Virus record (IMG/VR): IMGVR_UViG_3300009086_000015
Span: 1 to 64,000 of that record
From: a virus
DNA: 64,000 nucleotides
Direction: 5' to 3' (one strand)
Shown here: positions 1-8,509 of the stretch, one piece after another
Layout: each line of letters opens with the position of its first letter
Numbering within the stretch: the stretch's first letter is position 1
Made by a program: the position numbers and the translations under genes
Notes under the pieces: generated by a model
What the model was told of the DNA's origin: nothing
What the model saw: the letters and a program-made list of their open reading frames with translations, nothing else
The model's database searches: none

Positions 1-180
1 CCACCACACTTCCCGCCATTCTTCCCACCGTTCTTCCCACCACACTTCCCACCGTTCTTCCCACCGTTCTTCCCACCACACTTCCCGCCATTCTTCCCAC
101 CGTTCTTCCCACCACACTTCCCGCCATTCTTCCCACCGTTCTTCCCACCACACTTCCCACCGTTCTTCCCACCATATTTC
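1..180 (+). repeat. 12-bp tandem repeat coding PPxF, 36-bp superperiod
   Basis: Fifteen head-to-tail 12-base units of the form CCACCNxxCTTC are arranged as five 36-base superrepeats encoding [12 protein letters not shown]; the last unit is PPYF. The units are C-rich and use TTC and CCA/CCG, unlike the surrounding AT-rich coding DNA. Confidence 0.9.
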
Positions 181-336
181 CCACCAGCAGGATGCAACCC
201 CCCAGTAGGATCTGATTGCGAAGTTACATACCCAACAAGTAGCTCAAATTGCGCTGGCTGCGGCGGGCCATGCTACAGATTTGGTAAAATTAATGCTTCC
301 TGCGGATGTTCAGCAGCTAGCGGATTGTATTGCTAA
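1..336 (+). CDS. PPxF-repeat tail-fibre protein, C-terminal part
   Basis: The gene enters from the left edge and is open in frame 1 until TAA at 334-336. The visible protein begins with 15 tandem tetrapeptides PPxF (x = H, F or Y; order H-F-F repeated five times, the last ending in Y). A cysteine-rich tail of about 50 residues follows, with CAGCGGPC and CGC clusters and a C-terminal Cys. The same repeat recurs in the products at 6362-7351 and 41308-44520, which look like tail fibres, so this is probably an exposed fibre or tip component. The Cys-rich end could form disulfides or bind metal. The 5' part is missing, so its full domain structure is unknown. Confidence 0.75.
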   Translation, partial: PPHFPPFFPPFFPPHFPPFFPPFFPPHFPPFFPPFFPPHFPPFFPPFFPPHFPPFFPPYFPPAGCNPPVGSDCEVTYPTSSSNCAGCGGPCYRFGKINASCGCSAASGLYC

Positions 337-376
337 TGTTTATTAAAAATGATATTATTTATAAAAAGGAGTTTAA

Positions 377-823
377 ATGATAAGACATTTTGCGGCTATT
401 GTAGATAATGAAGTGTTTCATGAAATTTCTATAAATGATGATTTAGAATATGGAGCTAGGTGGTCTGCTGGACTACTTTCTAGTCCTGAATTTATAAATA
501 CAGATCTTATTGACTCTGTTTGCGTAGGTGCAATATGGGATGGACAAAAATTTTATATGCCAGATGATTTAAATAAAGAAAACCCAATATTGCCACAAGA
601 TAAGCCACGAATTGATAAAATGGTAAAATTTACTGCTGTGTCTGACGGAGAATCTTTTGGAACGGTAACATTTTACCCAGAGGATACAAGTGATGAAATG
701 CTTGATCTAATTAGAGCAGGATTTTCATCTAATCCTATAATTATTGAGACAACTGGTCGAGATGAAATTTTGCTTGGTTATGTTTGGAACGGAACCGACC
801 TAGTTAGCCCAGAAGCAATCTAG
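377..823 (+). CDS. Small two-domain protein following a PPxF fibre gene
   Basis: Hypothetical protein of 148 residues. An AAGGAG ribosome site lies about 7 bases before ATG 377. The protein appears to be a tandem duplication of a module of about 60 residues: each half has a DNEVF/DGESF-like start, then AGLLSS or AGFSS, and ends in WDG or WNG followed by a hydrophobic run. It is a paralogue of the product of 7412-7813. Both genes sit directly after a PPxF-repeat fibre gene. That position suggests a fibre-associated or fibre-assembly partner, as tail-fibre chaperones usually follow their fibre, but no known chaperone family is recognised. Confidence 0.75.
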   Translation: MIRHFAAIVDNEVFHEISINDDLEYGARWSAGLLSSPEFINTDLIDSVCVGAIWDGQKFYMPDDLNKENPILPQDKPRIDKMVKFTAVSDGESFGTVTFYPEDTSDEMLDLIRAGFSSNPIIIETTGRDEILLGYVWNGTDLVSPEAI

Positions 824-824
824 A

Positions 825-1067
825 ATGGAAGAAAAAAAGCTTACACCCTGGCAACAGTATAAAAAAAATCTAGGAGACACTAGGCCTTGGGACATAATGA
901 ATCCAAAAGCAGAACTGGCAGAAAAAGAAGTTTCTGAAACAAGGCTTAATATATGCCTATCTTGCACATCTTTTATAACACTAACAAAACAATGTAAAAA
1001 ATGTGGTTGCCACATGCCAACAAAAACAAAGCTTTCTAATGCAGTATGCCCATTAAATAAGTGGTAG
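825..1067 (+). CDS. Small zinc-ribbon protein, DUF6171-like
   Basis: An 80-residue protein starting one base after the preceding stop. The C-terminal half has CLSC, then CKKCGC, then a single Cys in AVCPLNKW, a pattern that I recognise from DUF6171-like phage proteins and that should bind zinc. The N-terminal third is lysine-rich and begins with EEKKLTPW. The function of this family is not known to me. It is translationally coupled to 377-823 and lies just upstream of the first fibre promoter. Assignment to the family is by motif only. Confidence 0.75.
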   Translation: MEEKKLTPWQQYKKNLGDTRPWDIMNPKAELAEKEVSETRLNICLSCTSFITLTKQCKKCGCHMPTKTKLSNAVCPLNKW

Positions 1068-1091
1068 CTTTAGAAATATATACGGTATAAT
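1063..1091 (+). promoter_or_regulatory. Promoter before tail-fibre genes
   Basis: TATAAT at 1086-1091 is a consensus -10 box. The -35 position (about 1063-1068) is a poor match. An AGGAGG ribosome site (1111-1116) then leads to the GTG start at 1123. Confidence 0.5.
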
Positions 1092-1122
1092 TAGTTTAGG
1101 CAACATCGCCAGGAGGACAATA

Positions 1123-1677
1123 GTGGCAAGTACATTTCCGACAAGTAAAGATAACCTTTCAAACCCAGCAGCAACAGATGATCTATCTGGACACGCCGCT
1201 CAACATGCAAATGCCAATGATGCAATTGAAGCATTAGAAAATGTAGTAGGTGTAACAAACTCTACAGACTCATCTACTTTGACTTACAAAGTAAATGAAC
1301 TTTCAACATCACTCAATACTCTTTCAAACCAATCATCTAATATTGAAACATTGATGGGTTTAGAAGGAAACAACGATTTAACAATTGCAGGAATTCAAAA
1401 TAAAACTACAATTGATTCATATAACTCAGCAGATTATCGGACAGCAACATATGCGCTACAGATTGTAAAGCCATCTACTGGCGAATCTTATTTTTCAAAC
1501 ATAACAGCTTTAAGAGGGTCTTCTGATATATATGTATCTGAATCCAACATAGTAACAAACGCCAATTCTTCAATAGCAACGACAGCTTTTGAATCATCTG
1601 GTGGTATAATTAATCTAACAGTCACCCCAGTATCAGGAGAAGTTACTGTAAGATATTTTAGAACAGCGTTAAAATAA
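1123..1677 (+). CDS. Tail-fibre protein
   Basis: Structural protein of 184 residues. Its GTG start at 1123 is fixed by AGGAGG 6 bases upstream. The N-terminus (TFPTSKDNLSNP, then GHAAQHANANDAIEALE) matches a common N-terminal module of siphophage tail-fibre and tip proteins. The middle is a short heptad-like helix. The last 85 or so residues, beginning near ADYRTA, resemble the C-terminal domain of the next gene product, so both fibres may share a small beta-rich C-terminal head. It lies at the head of a run of four or five fibre genes and is probably displayed on the tail. Confidence 0.7.
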   Translation: MASTFPTSKDNLSNPAATDDLSGHAAQHANANDAIEALENVVGVTNSTDSSTLTYKVNELSTSLNTLSNQSSNIETLMGLEGNNDLTIAGIQNKTTIDSYNSADYRTATYALQIVKPSTGESYFSNITALRGSSDIYVSESNIVTNANSSIATTAFESSGGIINLTVTPVSGEVTVRYFRTALK

Positions 1678-1700
1678 AGCAGTAAGAGGAGTCATAAATT

Positions 1701-3359
1701 ATGGCAATAGTAAATAAGAATTTTAGAGTAAAGAATGGTCTTATCGTTGACGGCTCCGTCGCAACGGTAAATGGATTTAATGTATTAACAGAGGCATCAA
1801 CAGCCTTTATCATCAGCACAGTTGGCGGATCAGCAGATACAGCCAATACTCCTAATACTGTAGTAAAGCGTGACGGCTCAGGAAACTTTGCAGCAGGAAC
1901 AATTACAGCATCTATTGTTGGTAATGTAACTGGTAACGTAACTGGTACAGTTTCAAGCCTTTCTAATCACACATCAGATACTCTAACAGAGGGTACTTCA
2001 AATCTATATTTTACAAATGCTCGTGCATTAGCTGCAACAGCAGCAGCATATGATGCAGCAGGTGCAGCATCAAGCGCACAGGCAAATGCAGCAACAGATG
2101 CTACATCAAAAGTAGCAGCCGAAGCTACAGCACGTAACACAGCAATTGCATCAGCAATTGCAACAGAAGTTACTGATAGAAATTCAGCAATTGCAACTGC
2201 CAAGACAGCAGCTGAAACTGCAGCAGCAACAGATGCAACAACCAAGGCTAACGCAGCCGTTGCTACAGCAGCCACAGATGCTACTTCAAAGGCTAATGCA
2301 GCACAGTCTGCAGCAATCTCTGCAGCAGCAACAGACGCTACTTCAAAGGCTAATGCAGCGCAGGCAGCAGCCGAAGCTACAGCTTCAGCAGATGCAACAG
2401 CTAAGGCTAATGCAGCACGAGCAGCAGCGGAAGCAACTGCAGCATCAGCACTTACAGCAGCAATTTCAACAGAGGTTGCAAATCGTAATACAGCAATTTC
2501 AACAGCAGTTTCAGCAGTAGTCGATGGTGCTCCAGCACTTCTTGATACTTTAAATGAATTAGCAGCAGCAATTAATGATGATGCTAATTACACAACAACT
2601 ATTACAACAGCTTTAGCAACAAAGGCTAACGCATCACAGGTCACAACAGATATTGCAGCAGCAGTTTCAACTGCCGCTTCAGATGCTACTACAAAGGCTA
2701 ACGCAGCTCAGTCTGCAGCAGCAACAGATGCTACATCTAAAGCCAACGCAGCACAGTCCGCAGCGATCTCTGCAGCAGCAACAGATGCTACTACAAAGGC
2801 TAACGCAGCCCAGGCAGCAGCAATCTCTGCAGCAGCAACAGATGCTACATCTAAGGTAGCCGCAGAAGCCACAGCTCGTAACTCAGCAATTTCAACAGCA
2901 ATTTCAGGTGAGGTCACAGACCGCAACGCAGCAATTGCAACCGCTCAGTCTGCAGCGCAAGCCTCAGCGGAATCAACAGCAGCAACCGCTCTTACAAATG
3001 TAAAAAATGGTACAACACCATTCACTAAAGTTAATGTAAACGATGTAGCCGCAGTACGGGCAGCAACTTCAACCGTAGCATCTGCATCAACAGTAAATGC
3101 TCTTACATGGGCAGCAGCAGATTACAGAACAGCTAAAGCTCTTGTTAAACTAAAGAATGGTGTAAATACTCAAGTTTCTGAGATTCTACTTACACTTGAT
3201 ACAAGCAACAATGTAGCAATAACTGAATTTGGAACAATTACAACAGGAGCGGATCTTGGAACTGTAACAGCAGCATATGTTTCAGGCGATGTTTCAGTAT
3301 CAGTAACAACAACCTACGCATCAACAGATGTAATGGTTTACGCAACACTAATTAAATAA
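1701..3359 (+). CDS. Alanine-rich coiled-coil tail fibre
   Basis: 552-residue fibre protein with AGAGGAG before ATG 1701. Residues 1-30 (MAIVNKNFRVKNGLIVDG) are shared with the next gene. Residues of about 110-430 are dominated by degenerate repeats of DATSKANAAQSAA type, low in hydrophobics other than Ala, which predicts a long trimeric alpha-helical rod. A GAPALLDTLNELAAAINDDANY segment, a recurrent tail-fibre motif, interrupts the rod; the same motif occurs in the 3857-6340 product. The C-terminal region of about 85 residues starts AADYRTA and is related to the end of the 1123-1677 protein. Stop codons in several frames follow the gene. Confidence 0.8.
   Translation: MAIVNKNFRVKNGLIVDGSVATVNGFNVLTEASTAFIISTVGGSADTANTPNTVVKRDGSGNFAAGTITASIVGNVTGNVTGTVSSLSNHTSDTLTEGTSNLYFTNARALAATAAAYDAAGAASSAQANAATDATSKVAAEATARNTAIASAIATEVTDRNSAIATAKTAAETAAATDATTKANAAVATAATDATSKANAAQSAAISAAATDATSKANAAQAAAEATASADATAKANAARAAAEATAASALTAAISTEVANRNTAISTAVSAVVDGAPALLDTLNELAAAINDDANYTTTITTALATKANASQVTTDIAAAVSTAASDATTKANAAQSAAATDATSKANAAQSAAISAAATDATTKANAAQAAAISAAATDATSKVAAEATARNSAISTAISGEVTDRNAAIATAQSAAQASAESTAATALTNVKNGTTPFTKVNVNDVAAVRAATSTVASASTVNALTWAAADYRTAKALVKLKNGVNTQVSEILLTLDTSNNVAITEFGTITTGADLGTVTAAYVSGDVSVSVTTTYASTDVMVYATLIK
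2040..2990 (+). repeat. Degenerate Ala/Ser/Thr-rich coding repeats
   Basis: Imperfect repeats of roughly 45-54 bases, with recurring units such as GCAACAGATGCTAC and AAGGCTAACGCAGC, encode the helical rod of the fibre. A shorter stretch of the same repeat occurs at about 4190-4320 in a neighbouring fibre gene. These shared blocks are potential recombination points. Confidence 0.7.
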
Positions 3360-3423
3360 TTAATAAAAGGTATGGGGTCCTTTCAAAACCCCACCAAAAA
3401 CATTAGGGGATATGTGAACTTAA

Positions 3424-3795
3424 ATGGCAATAGTAAATAAAAACTTCAAGGTTAAAAATGGCCTTAACGTAGCAGGACCTGCAACATTTGATGCAGCAGT
3501 AAATGTAGACAACTTAGTCTTAAATTCAACCCCCCTTGCCTTCGACTCATCAACTGGAAGACTAAAAATCCAGATTAATGGTGCTTGGAAGGAAATCGCT
3601 CTTTTAACAGATGCGGCAGAAGATCTAGGAGCTCTAACATTTATGGATATTGGATTGGCTATGGACTATAACGGTCAGCCAATCTATACAGTATATGCGA
3701 ACGGAGTAAATACTACAGCCACAAAATTTGCGGATGGTGGAGATTACTCAACAGAAGTATATAGCATGAGCTTTGATTCTGGAACAATTGCATAA
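3424..3795 (+). CDS. Short tail-fibre related protein
   Basis: 123-residue protein whose first 20 residues (MAIVNKNFKVKNGLNVAG) nearly copy the N-terminus of the 1701-3359 fibre. It lacks the helical rod and goes instead into DSSTGRLKIQINGAWKEIA, a segment typical of phage fibre or collar proteins, and a unique C-terminal 50 residues. It looks like a truncated or alternative fibre that shares the attachment module. An AGGGGA site at about 3404-3409 is the best ribosome site, although it is rather distant from the ATG. Confidence 0.7.
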   Translation: MAIVNKNFKVKNGLNVAGPATFDAAVNVDNLVLNSTPLAFDSSTGRLKIQINGAWKEIALLTDAAEDLGALTFMDIGLAMDYNGQPIYTVYANGVNTTATKFADGGDYSTEVYSMSFDSGTIA

Positions 3796-3824
3796 TTGTT
3801 TTGGAATTATTGTAGTGCTATAAT
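3796..3824 (+). promoter_or_regulatory. Promoter before large fibre gene
   Basis: TTGTTT (3796-3801), a 17-base spacer and TATAAT (3819-3824) with an extended -10 TGC. The transcript would start about 25 bases before the fibre gene. Confidence 0.65.
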
Positions 3825-3856
3825 TAACAAATAAGTCTAAACAAGGGGTGGCAAAT

Positions 3857-6340
3857 ATGTCAACAGTAAGAATTCAAGTAAGAAGAGGTACCGCTTCACA
3901 GTGGACTTCAGTAAATCCAATTTTGGCAGCAGGAGAAATGGGTGTCGAGTCAGACACTAACCTATTTAAATTCGGTAACGGATCTTCTACATGGACTGCC
4001 CTTGCATATGCAAACAATTCAGATGTAGCGATTGGTGAAATATCCCAAGACGCAATTAACACCGCCCTTTCAATGGGAGCGGGACTCACAAAGTCATACA
4101 ACGATGGAACAAATACAATCCAGATAACAGTAGACTCAACAGTCGTAGCACTTAAGTCATATGTAGACACTGGCGACGCAGCTTCAGTATCAACTGCATC
4201 AGCAGATGCCACTACAAAGGCTAACGCAGCCCAGGCAGCAGCGATTTCAGCAGCAGCAACCGATGCCACTACAAAAGCTAATGCAGCACGAGCAGCAGCA
4301 GAAGCAACAGCTGCAGCAGCACTTTCAAGTCTTTCAAATACAGTAGATACAGACTTTGTACCAGTGTCTGACCTTGGTCAGCCAAATGGTGTTGCAACAC
4401 TTAATGCAAGCACAAAGATTCCAACATCACAAATTGATACAACTATTATTGCAGAAAGAGGATATGTAAATACTCAAGCAACAGCAGCAATAACATCAGC
4501 GCAGACTTACACAAATTCAGCAATAAATAATTTAGTTAACGGAGCACCAGCAGCACTAGACACATTGGCTGAACTTTCAGCAGCACTAAATGATAACGCA
4601 AGTTATGCAGCAACAATTACATCTGCTCTTGCATTAAAATCACCACTTGCATCTCCAACATTCACTGGAAACGTAGTCCTTCCCTCAACAACAGCAATTG
4701 GAAACGTAGATGGAACTGAAATTTCATATTTAGATGGAGTAACATCTGGTGTACAAAGCCAGCTTGATGCTAATGCTTATGAAATAGGACTAAAAGCTCC
4801 AATTGCTTCTCCAACATTCACAGGAACAGTAACATTGCCAGAAGGCACAAGCATTGGCCAAGTCTCAAACATAGAGCTAGGTTATGTTAACGGAGTTACA
4901 TCTGGAATACAGACACAACTTGATGCCAAAGCACCACTTGCTTCACCAACATTTACAGGAAATGTAACACTTCCTTCAAGTACAACAATCGGATCAGTGT
5001 CTAACTTGGAAATGGGGTACCTAGATGGAGCAACATCTAATCTTCAAATTCAAATTGATGCTAAGGCACCACTTGCAAGCCCAACATTTACAGGAAGCGT
5101 AACACTCCCAGCAACAACCTCAATTGGCTTAGTTGATTCAACTGAAATGGGATACCTTAACGGTGTCACATCAGGAATTCAAGTACAGCTTGATACAAAG
5201 GCTCCGTTGGCAAATGCAGTATTTACAGGAACATTTGAGGCACCAGTTGCAACAATAACTGGAGCAATGCTTGCAAACGGAACAGTTGCATCAGCAAATA
5301 TTGCAGACGGAACAATTTCAACAATTGATCTTGCAGACGGAGCTGTTACATCAGCTAAGATTGCAAACGGAACTATTGTAGAGGGAGACCTTGCAGACTC
5401 ATCCGTTACATCAGCTAAAATTGCAAATGGAACTATTGTAGACGGAGATATAAATGCAGCAGCAGGAATAGCTACATCAAAGATTGCTGGACTAGATACA
5501 GCACTTGGACTACGAGCTACTCTAGATGGTCCAACATTTACAGGCACAGTAGTTCTTCCATCAACAACTTCAATAGGCCTAGTTGATTCAACAGAAATTG
5601 GATATGTAAATGGAGTAACATCTGCAATACAGACACAGCTCGATGCAAAAGCACCAATTGCCTCACCAACATTTACAGGTACAGTCTCAGGAATTACAAA
5701 GACAATGGTTGGACTAGGATCTGTTGATAATACAGCGGATGCTTCAAAACCAGTATCAACAGCACAGGCTGCAGCAATTGCAACCGCTAAATCTGAAGCA
5801 ATAGCATCAGCCACGGCTTCAGTAAATGCAGTTATAGCATCAGCACCAGCTGCTCTTGATACCCTTAATGAATTAGCAACAGCGCTTGGAAATGATGCAA
5901 GCTTTGCAACAACAATGACAAATGCTCTTGCAGCAAAAGCACCACTTGCCTCACCAACATTTACTGGCACAGTAACAGTTGCAGCAGCTGGCGTTGCGTT
6001 TACAGATAAGACACAAACAAAGGCTGGCGTACCTTCACGGACACCAATTGCAAGTACAATTTCTGCAAGCACAACATTGGCAGGAAGCTTGCAAGACAGC
6101 ATGGTTCCACTAGCTGGAGCTGTAGCAATTACAATTGGCGATGCATCAAATGCACTGTATGCAATTGGAGAATCAGTTGATTTCTACCAAGCATCAGGAA
6201 CTGGCGCTAGCTTTGCAAAAACTGGATCAGTCAACCTGCTCTACACACCAGGCGCATTGCTTAGAACCACATATTCTTCAGCAACTGCACAAAAAGTATC
6301 TTCAACTGACTGGTTGATATACGGAGATTTGAAAGCTTAA
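3857..6340 (+). CDS. Large TFTG-repeat tail fibre
   Basis: Fibre protein of about 827 residues. GTG 3848 is open, but AAGGGG overlaps it and sits 8 bases before ATG 3857, so ATG 3857 is preferred. The N-terminus (RIQVRRGTASQWTS, then LAAGEMGVESDTNLFKFGNG) is the module found at the start of many phage fibres and of the major tropism determinant. A short Ala-rich helix follows, then five or six repeats of about 45-50 residues built on ASPTFTG, SIG, GYxxGVTS and IQxQLDAKAP, plus a stretch of ANGT/IADGT turns. The repeats should form a slender trimeric shaft. The C-terminal 120 residues are not repetitive and may contact the receptor. Confidence 0.85.
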   Translation: MSTVRIQVRRGTASQWTSVNPILAAGEMGVESDTNLFKFGNGSSTWTALAYANNSDVAIGEISQDAINTALSMGAGLTKSYNDGTNTIQITVDSTVVALKSYVDTGDAASVSTASADATTKANAAQAAAISAAATDATTKANAARAAAEATAAAALSSLSNTVDTDFVPVSDLGQPNGVATLNASTKIPTSQIDTTIIAERGYVNTQATAAITSAQTYTNSAINNLVNGAPAALDTLAELSAALNDNASYAATITSALALKSPLASPTFTGNVVLPSTTAIGNVDGTEISYLDGVTSGVQSQLDANAYEIGLKAPIASPTFTGTVTLPEGTSIGQVSNIELGYVNGVTSGIQTQLDAKAPLASPTFTGNVTLPSSTTIGSVSNLEMGYLDGATSNLQIQIDAKAPLASPTFTGSVTLPATTSIGLVDSTEMGYLNGVTSGIQVQLDTKAPLANAVFTGTFEAPVATITGAMLANGTVASANIADGTISTIDLADGAVTSAKIANGTIVEGDLADSSVTSAKIANGTIVDGDINAAAGIATSKIAGLDTALGLRATLDGPTFTGTVVLPSTTSIGLVDSTEIGYVNGVTSAIQTQLDAKAPIASPTFTGTVSGITKTMVGLGSVDNTADASKPVSTAQAAAIATAKSEAIASATASVNAVIASAPAALDTLNELATALGNDASFATTMTNALAAKAPLASPTFTGTVTVAAAGVAFTDKTQTKAGVPSRTPIASTISASTTLAGSLQDSMVPLAGAVAITIGDASNALYAIGESVDFYQASGTGASFAKTGSVNLLYTPGALLRTTYSSATAQKVSSTDWLIYGDLKA

Positions 6341-6361
6341 TTGGATAGGGGAATATAAATA

Positions 6362-7351
6362 ATGGCAAAAAAAGTAGGCAAGCATTCCGCAGCGGCTAAT
6401 GATTTTCTAGAGCCAAAGCCAGTAGTAATAACATCATCAACTGATGTTGGAACTGGAAGAGCTGTAAATAATGGTGCAATCGATATAGTCTGGTCATTGC
6501 CAGCTGGTTCACCAGAAGCAACACTTTATACAATAACTCCCTCACCATCCGTAGCAGGATCACCGTGGACAACAGCAGCAACTTCTTATAGAGCACAGGG
6601 ACTAGCATCAGCAACCTCATACACATTCTCAATTGTTGCATCAAATGCAGCAGGAGCCGCTGCTGCAACATCAACTTCTGCGGTCACTGCAACAACAATT
6701 CCAAGCGCACCGACTTCAGTTTCAGTTGCTTCAACAGTAACTAATACTGATAGGGTTACATGGCTTGCACCAACAACAGACGGAGGAAAAGCAGTATCAA
6801 GTTATACTATTGTTTCCTCAGACGGTCCATCTTATGCAAATTCTGTTTCTCCAAAAGACATAGGAGAAACTGGAAACACTTCTCAAAACTATACAATTTA
6901 TGCAATAAATGCCAACGGCACAAGCGCAGGCGCAATAACAAACACAGTAACTACGTTTACGCCTCCACACTTCCCACCGTTCTTTCCTCCACACTTCCCA
7001 CCATTCTTCCCACCGTTCTTCCCACCACACTTCCCACCATTCTTCCCACCACACTTCCCACCATTCTTCCCACCATTCTTCCCACCACACTTCCCACCAT
7101 TCTTCCCACCACACTTCCCACCATTCTTCCCACCGTTCTTCCCACCATACTTCCCACCGTTCTTCCCTCCACACTTCCCACCATTCTTCCCACCGTTCTT
7201 CCCACCATACTTCCCACCGTTCTTCCCTCCACACTTCCCACCATTCTTCCCACCATACTTCCCAGCACCACCATACTTCCCAGCACCACCGTACTTCCCA
7301 GCACCACCGTACTTCCCAGTATTTAGAGGATCAAGCTCTAGACTATATTAA
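6362..7351 (+). CDS. FN3 plus PPxF-repeat tail-fibre protein
   Basis: 329-residue protein in three parts. Residues 1-30 are a short lead; about 30-200 hold two fibronectin type III-like domains (PSAPTSVSVAS, then SYTI strands); 201-300 are 25 PPxF tetrapeptides in five 20-residue blocks (x order H-F-H-F-F three times, then Y-F-H-F-F and Y-F-H-F-Y). Three PPYFPA units and a basic tail ending SSSRLY follow. The fibronectin part probably anchors it in the tail and the PPxF array forms a rigid polyproline-like extension. The array is nearly identical in DNA to those at 1-180 and 44101-44196. Confidence 0.8.
   Translation: MAKKVGKHSAAANDFLEPKPVVITSSTDVGTGRAVNNGAIDIVWSLPAGSPEATLYTITPSPSVAGSPWTTAATSYRAQGLASATSYTFSIVASNAAGAAAATSTSAVTATTIPSAPTSVSVASTVTNTDRVTWLAPTTDGGKAVSSYTIVSSDGPSYANSVSPKDIGETGNTSQNYTIYAINANGTSAGAITNTVTTFTPPHFPPFFPPHFPPFFPPFFPPHFPPFFPPHFPPFFPPFFPPHFPPFFPPHFPPFFPPFFPPYFPPFFPPHFPPFFPPFFPPYFPPFFPPHFPPFFPPYFPAPPYFPAPPYFPAPPYFPVFRGSSSRLY
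6962..7261 (+). repeat. 25 x 12-bp PPxF repeat in five 60-bp blocks
   Basis: Tandem 12-base units coding PPxF are arranged as five 60-base superrepeats. Blocks 1-3 read H-F-H-F-F, block 4 Y-F-H-F-F and block 5 Y-F-H-F-Y. Units differ only at a few third positions and at the x codon, which indicates recent expansion or gene conversion. Confidence 0.92.
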
Positions 7352-7354
7352 AAA

Positions 7355-7386
7355 TTTATGAGGGGCTAGCAATAGCCCCTCATAAA
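7355..7386. terminator. Perfect 14-bp hairpin overlapping a promoter
   Basis: TTTATGAGGGGCTA, loop GCAA, and its exact complement. There is no T run after it on the + strand, but on the - strand it is followed by TTTTTAATA. It lies between the PPxF fibre gene and the next promoter, so it may be a terminator or an RNA stem; its right arm is the spacer of the promoter. Confidence 0.5.
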
Positions 7387-7395
7387 TGATATACT
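7367..7395 (+). promoter_or_regulatory. Extended -10 promoter before 7412
   Basis: TATACT (7390-7395) with an upstream TGA extended -10. The -35 position (TAGCAA, 17-base spacer) is weak and lies in the hairpin loop. An AGGAG ribosome site follows at about 7402. Confidence 0.45.
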
Positions 7396-7411
7396 AACAA
7401 TAGGAGAAACA

Positions 7412-7813
7412 ATGGATAAAAAATATATTTTAGTAGCAGGAAACGAAGTCATTGACATAATATCATTTACTGATAAGTATGAGCAGCATGATAGATGGGT
7501 TGCTGGATTTTCATCAAACGATTTAACTTTTATCAATGTTTCTGGTAATGAAAATGCTATTTTAGGTTCTACATATTCAGATGGAGCATTTACAAAATAT
7601 AATGAGCCTAGAATTCCAGTTAGCGACTTTGAAGGCAGATACGCAATTTTAAAAAATAATGAAATCTTTTATTTAAAATTTTTAGATGCAGGAAAATTAA
7701 ATGATTTCTACACCGAAAAATGGGAAAGCATAACAAATGCAATAGCAGTAGACCCAGAAGAAGAAATTACATTTTTGCATAAATGGGATGGTACAAACTT
7801 TATTGTTGAATAA
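7412..7813 (+). CDS. Paralogue of 377-823 small two-domain protein
   Basis: 133-residue protein with a clear AGGAGA site. Like its paralogue it looks like two modules of about 60 residues: the first has AGNEV, then RWVAGFSS and NVSGNE; the second has KNNEIFYLKF and ends WDGTNFIVE. The first module aligns with the first module of the 377-823 product (RWxAGxxSS, then FIN). Both genes follow a PPxF-repeat fibre gene, so this is a duplicated fibre-partner cassette. The function is unknown; a role in fibre folding or decoration is inferred from position only. Confidence 0.75.
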   Translation: MDKKYILVAGNEVIDIISFTDKYEQHDRWVAGFSSNDLTFINVSGNENAILGSTYSDGAFTKYNEPRIPVSDFEGRYAILKNNEIFYLKFLDAGKLNDFYTEKWESITNAIAVDPEEEITFLHKWDGTNFIVE

Positions 7814-7837
7814 AGTTGTCTAGTAGAAAGAATTAAA

Positions 7838-8509
7838 ATGGAAAAAGATTTTTCCTTTTCTTCAAAAGAAGAGCTAACCCCTGGAATATGGGTATATAGA
7901 GATGCCATAAAGCCAGAACTTGATATAATAAATAGATTAGAACAAACCTTAGAATCAAGTAATGGTTTATATAATTGGCAAGAAGCCACAGTAGGATATA
8001 GAGAAAAAATCCCAGACTATCGTGACTGTGTAGACTTTAAGATTAATTTCTTTGACTACCCAGGCAAAGATGAGTACATGAAAAAATTTGATGAAATATG
8101 GAAAGATGTAAGAGACGCACAAAAAGTTGCTCTTGATGACTACTGTGCATTTTATAAGATTGATATGAAATACTGGGAAGCCATGAACTTTATTAAATAT
8201 GGCCCAGGACAACACTTCTCATACCACTCTGATCACGGATGGTCATACATTGCAACAGTATCAATGGTTGCTTATATTAATGATGACTATGAAGATGGTG
8301 GATTAAGATTTGATAAAATGGATTTAGAGGTAAAACCAAAAGCTGGCGATCTATATATATTCCCATCAAACTATTTATTCTCTCACTCAGCACTACCAGT
8401 TAAATCTGGAACAAAGTATTCAATTGTTACAATGACTGACTATAATGATGCAACCCACACCCCAGAATTTTATAGACAGTTTAAATCAGAGATATCACAG
8501 CCAGACTAA
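7838..8509 (+). CDS. 2-oxoglutarate/Fe(II) dioxygenase 1
   Basis: 223-residue prolyl-4-hydroxylase-type enzyme. The metal ligands are visible: H130 and D132 in YHSDHG and a distal H183 in FSHSALPV. A basic residue ten positions on (K193) fits the 2-oxoglutarate anchor. The core strand YINDDYEDGGLRF and KPKAGDLYIFPS are diagnostic. It should couple oxidative decarboxylation of 2-oxoglutarate to hydroxylation of a protein or small substrate in the infected cell. It is the first of six such genes, spaced or overlapped as one operon. The substrate cannot be read from the sequence. Confidence 0.88.
   Translation: MEKDFSFSSKEELTPGIWVYRDAIKPELDIINRLEQTLESSNGLYNWQEATVGYREKIPDYRDCVDFKINFFDYPGKDEYMKKFDEIWKDVRDAQKVALDDYCAFYKIDMKYWEAMNFIKYGPGQHFSYHSDHGWSYIATVSMVAYINDDYEDGGLRFDKMDLEVKPKAGDLYIFPSNYLFSHSALPVKSGTKYSIVTMTDYNDATHTPEFYRQFKSEISQPD

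Noticed and set aside
2146-2520. A Gln-rich open frame within the Ala-rich fibre gene
   Set aside because: GCA/CAG repeats read out of frame give poly-Gln. There is no ribosome site and the main frame is a typical fibre.
3370-3396. GGGGT/ACCCC hairpin between fibre genes
   Set aside because: Only five perfect pairs with a long loop, and an A-rich rather than T-rich tail, so it is a poor terminator.
5179-6102. A 307-codon open frame on the - strand inside the large fibre gene
   Set aside because: It mirrors the codon pattern of the repetitive + strand gene, has no ribosome site and reads as low-complexity Val/Ala/Pro-rich protein. The + strand gene has clear fibre motifs.
6818-7234. G-rich strand of PPxF repeats as a G-quadruplex
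   Set aside because: G runs are three bases long at most and spaced by about nine bases, so a stable quadruplex is not convincing without measurement.
6962-7261. CRISPR-like array
   Set aside because: Units are 12 bases long, contiguous and coding, without spacers. It is a protein repeat.
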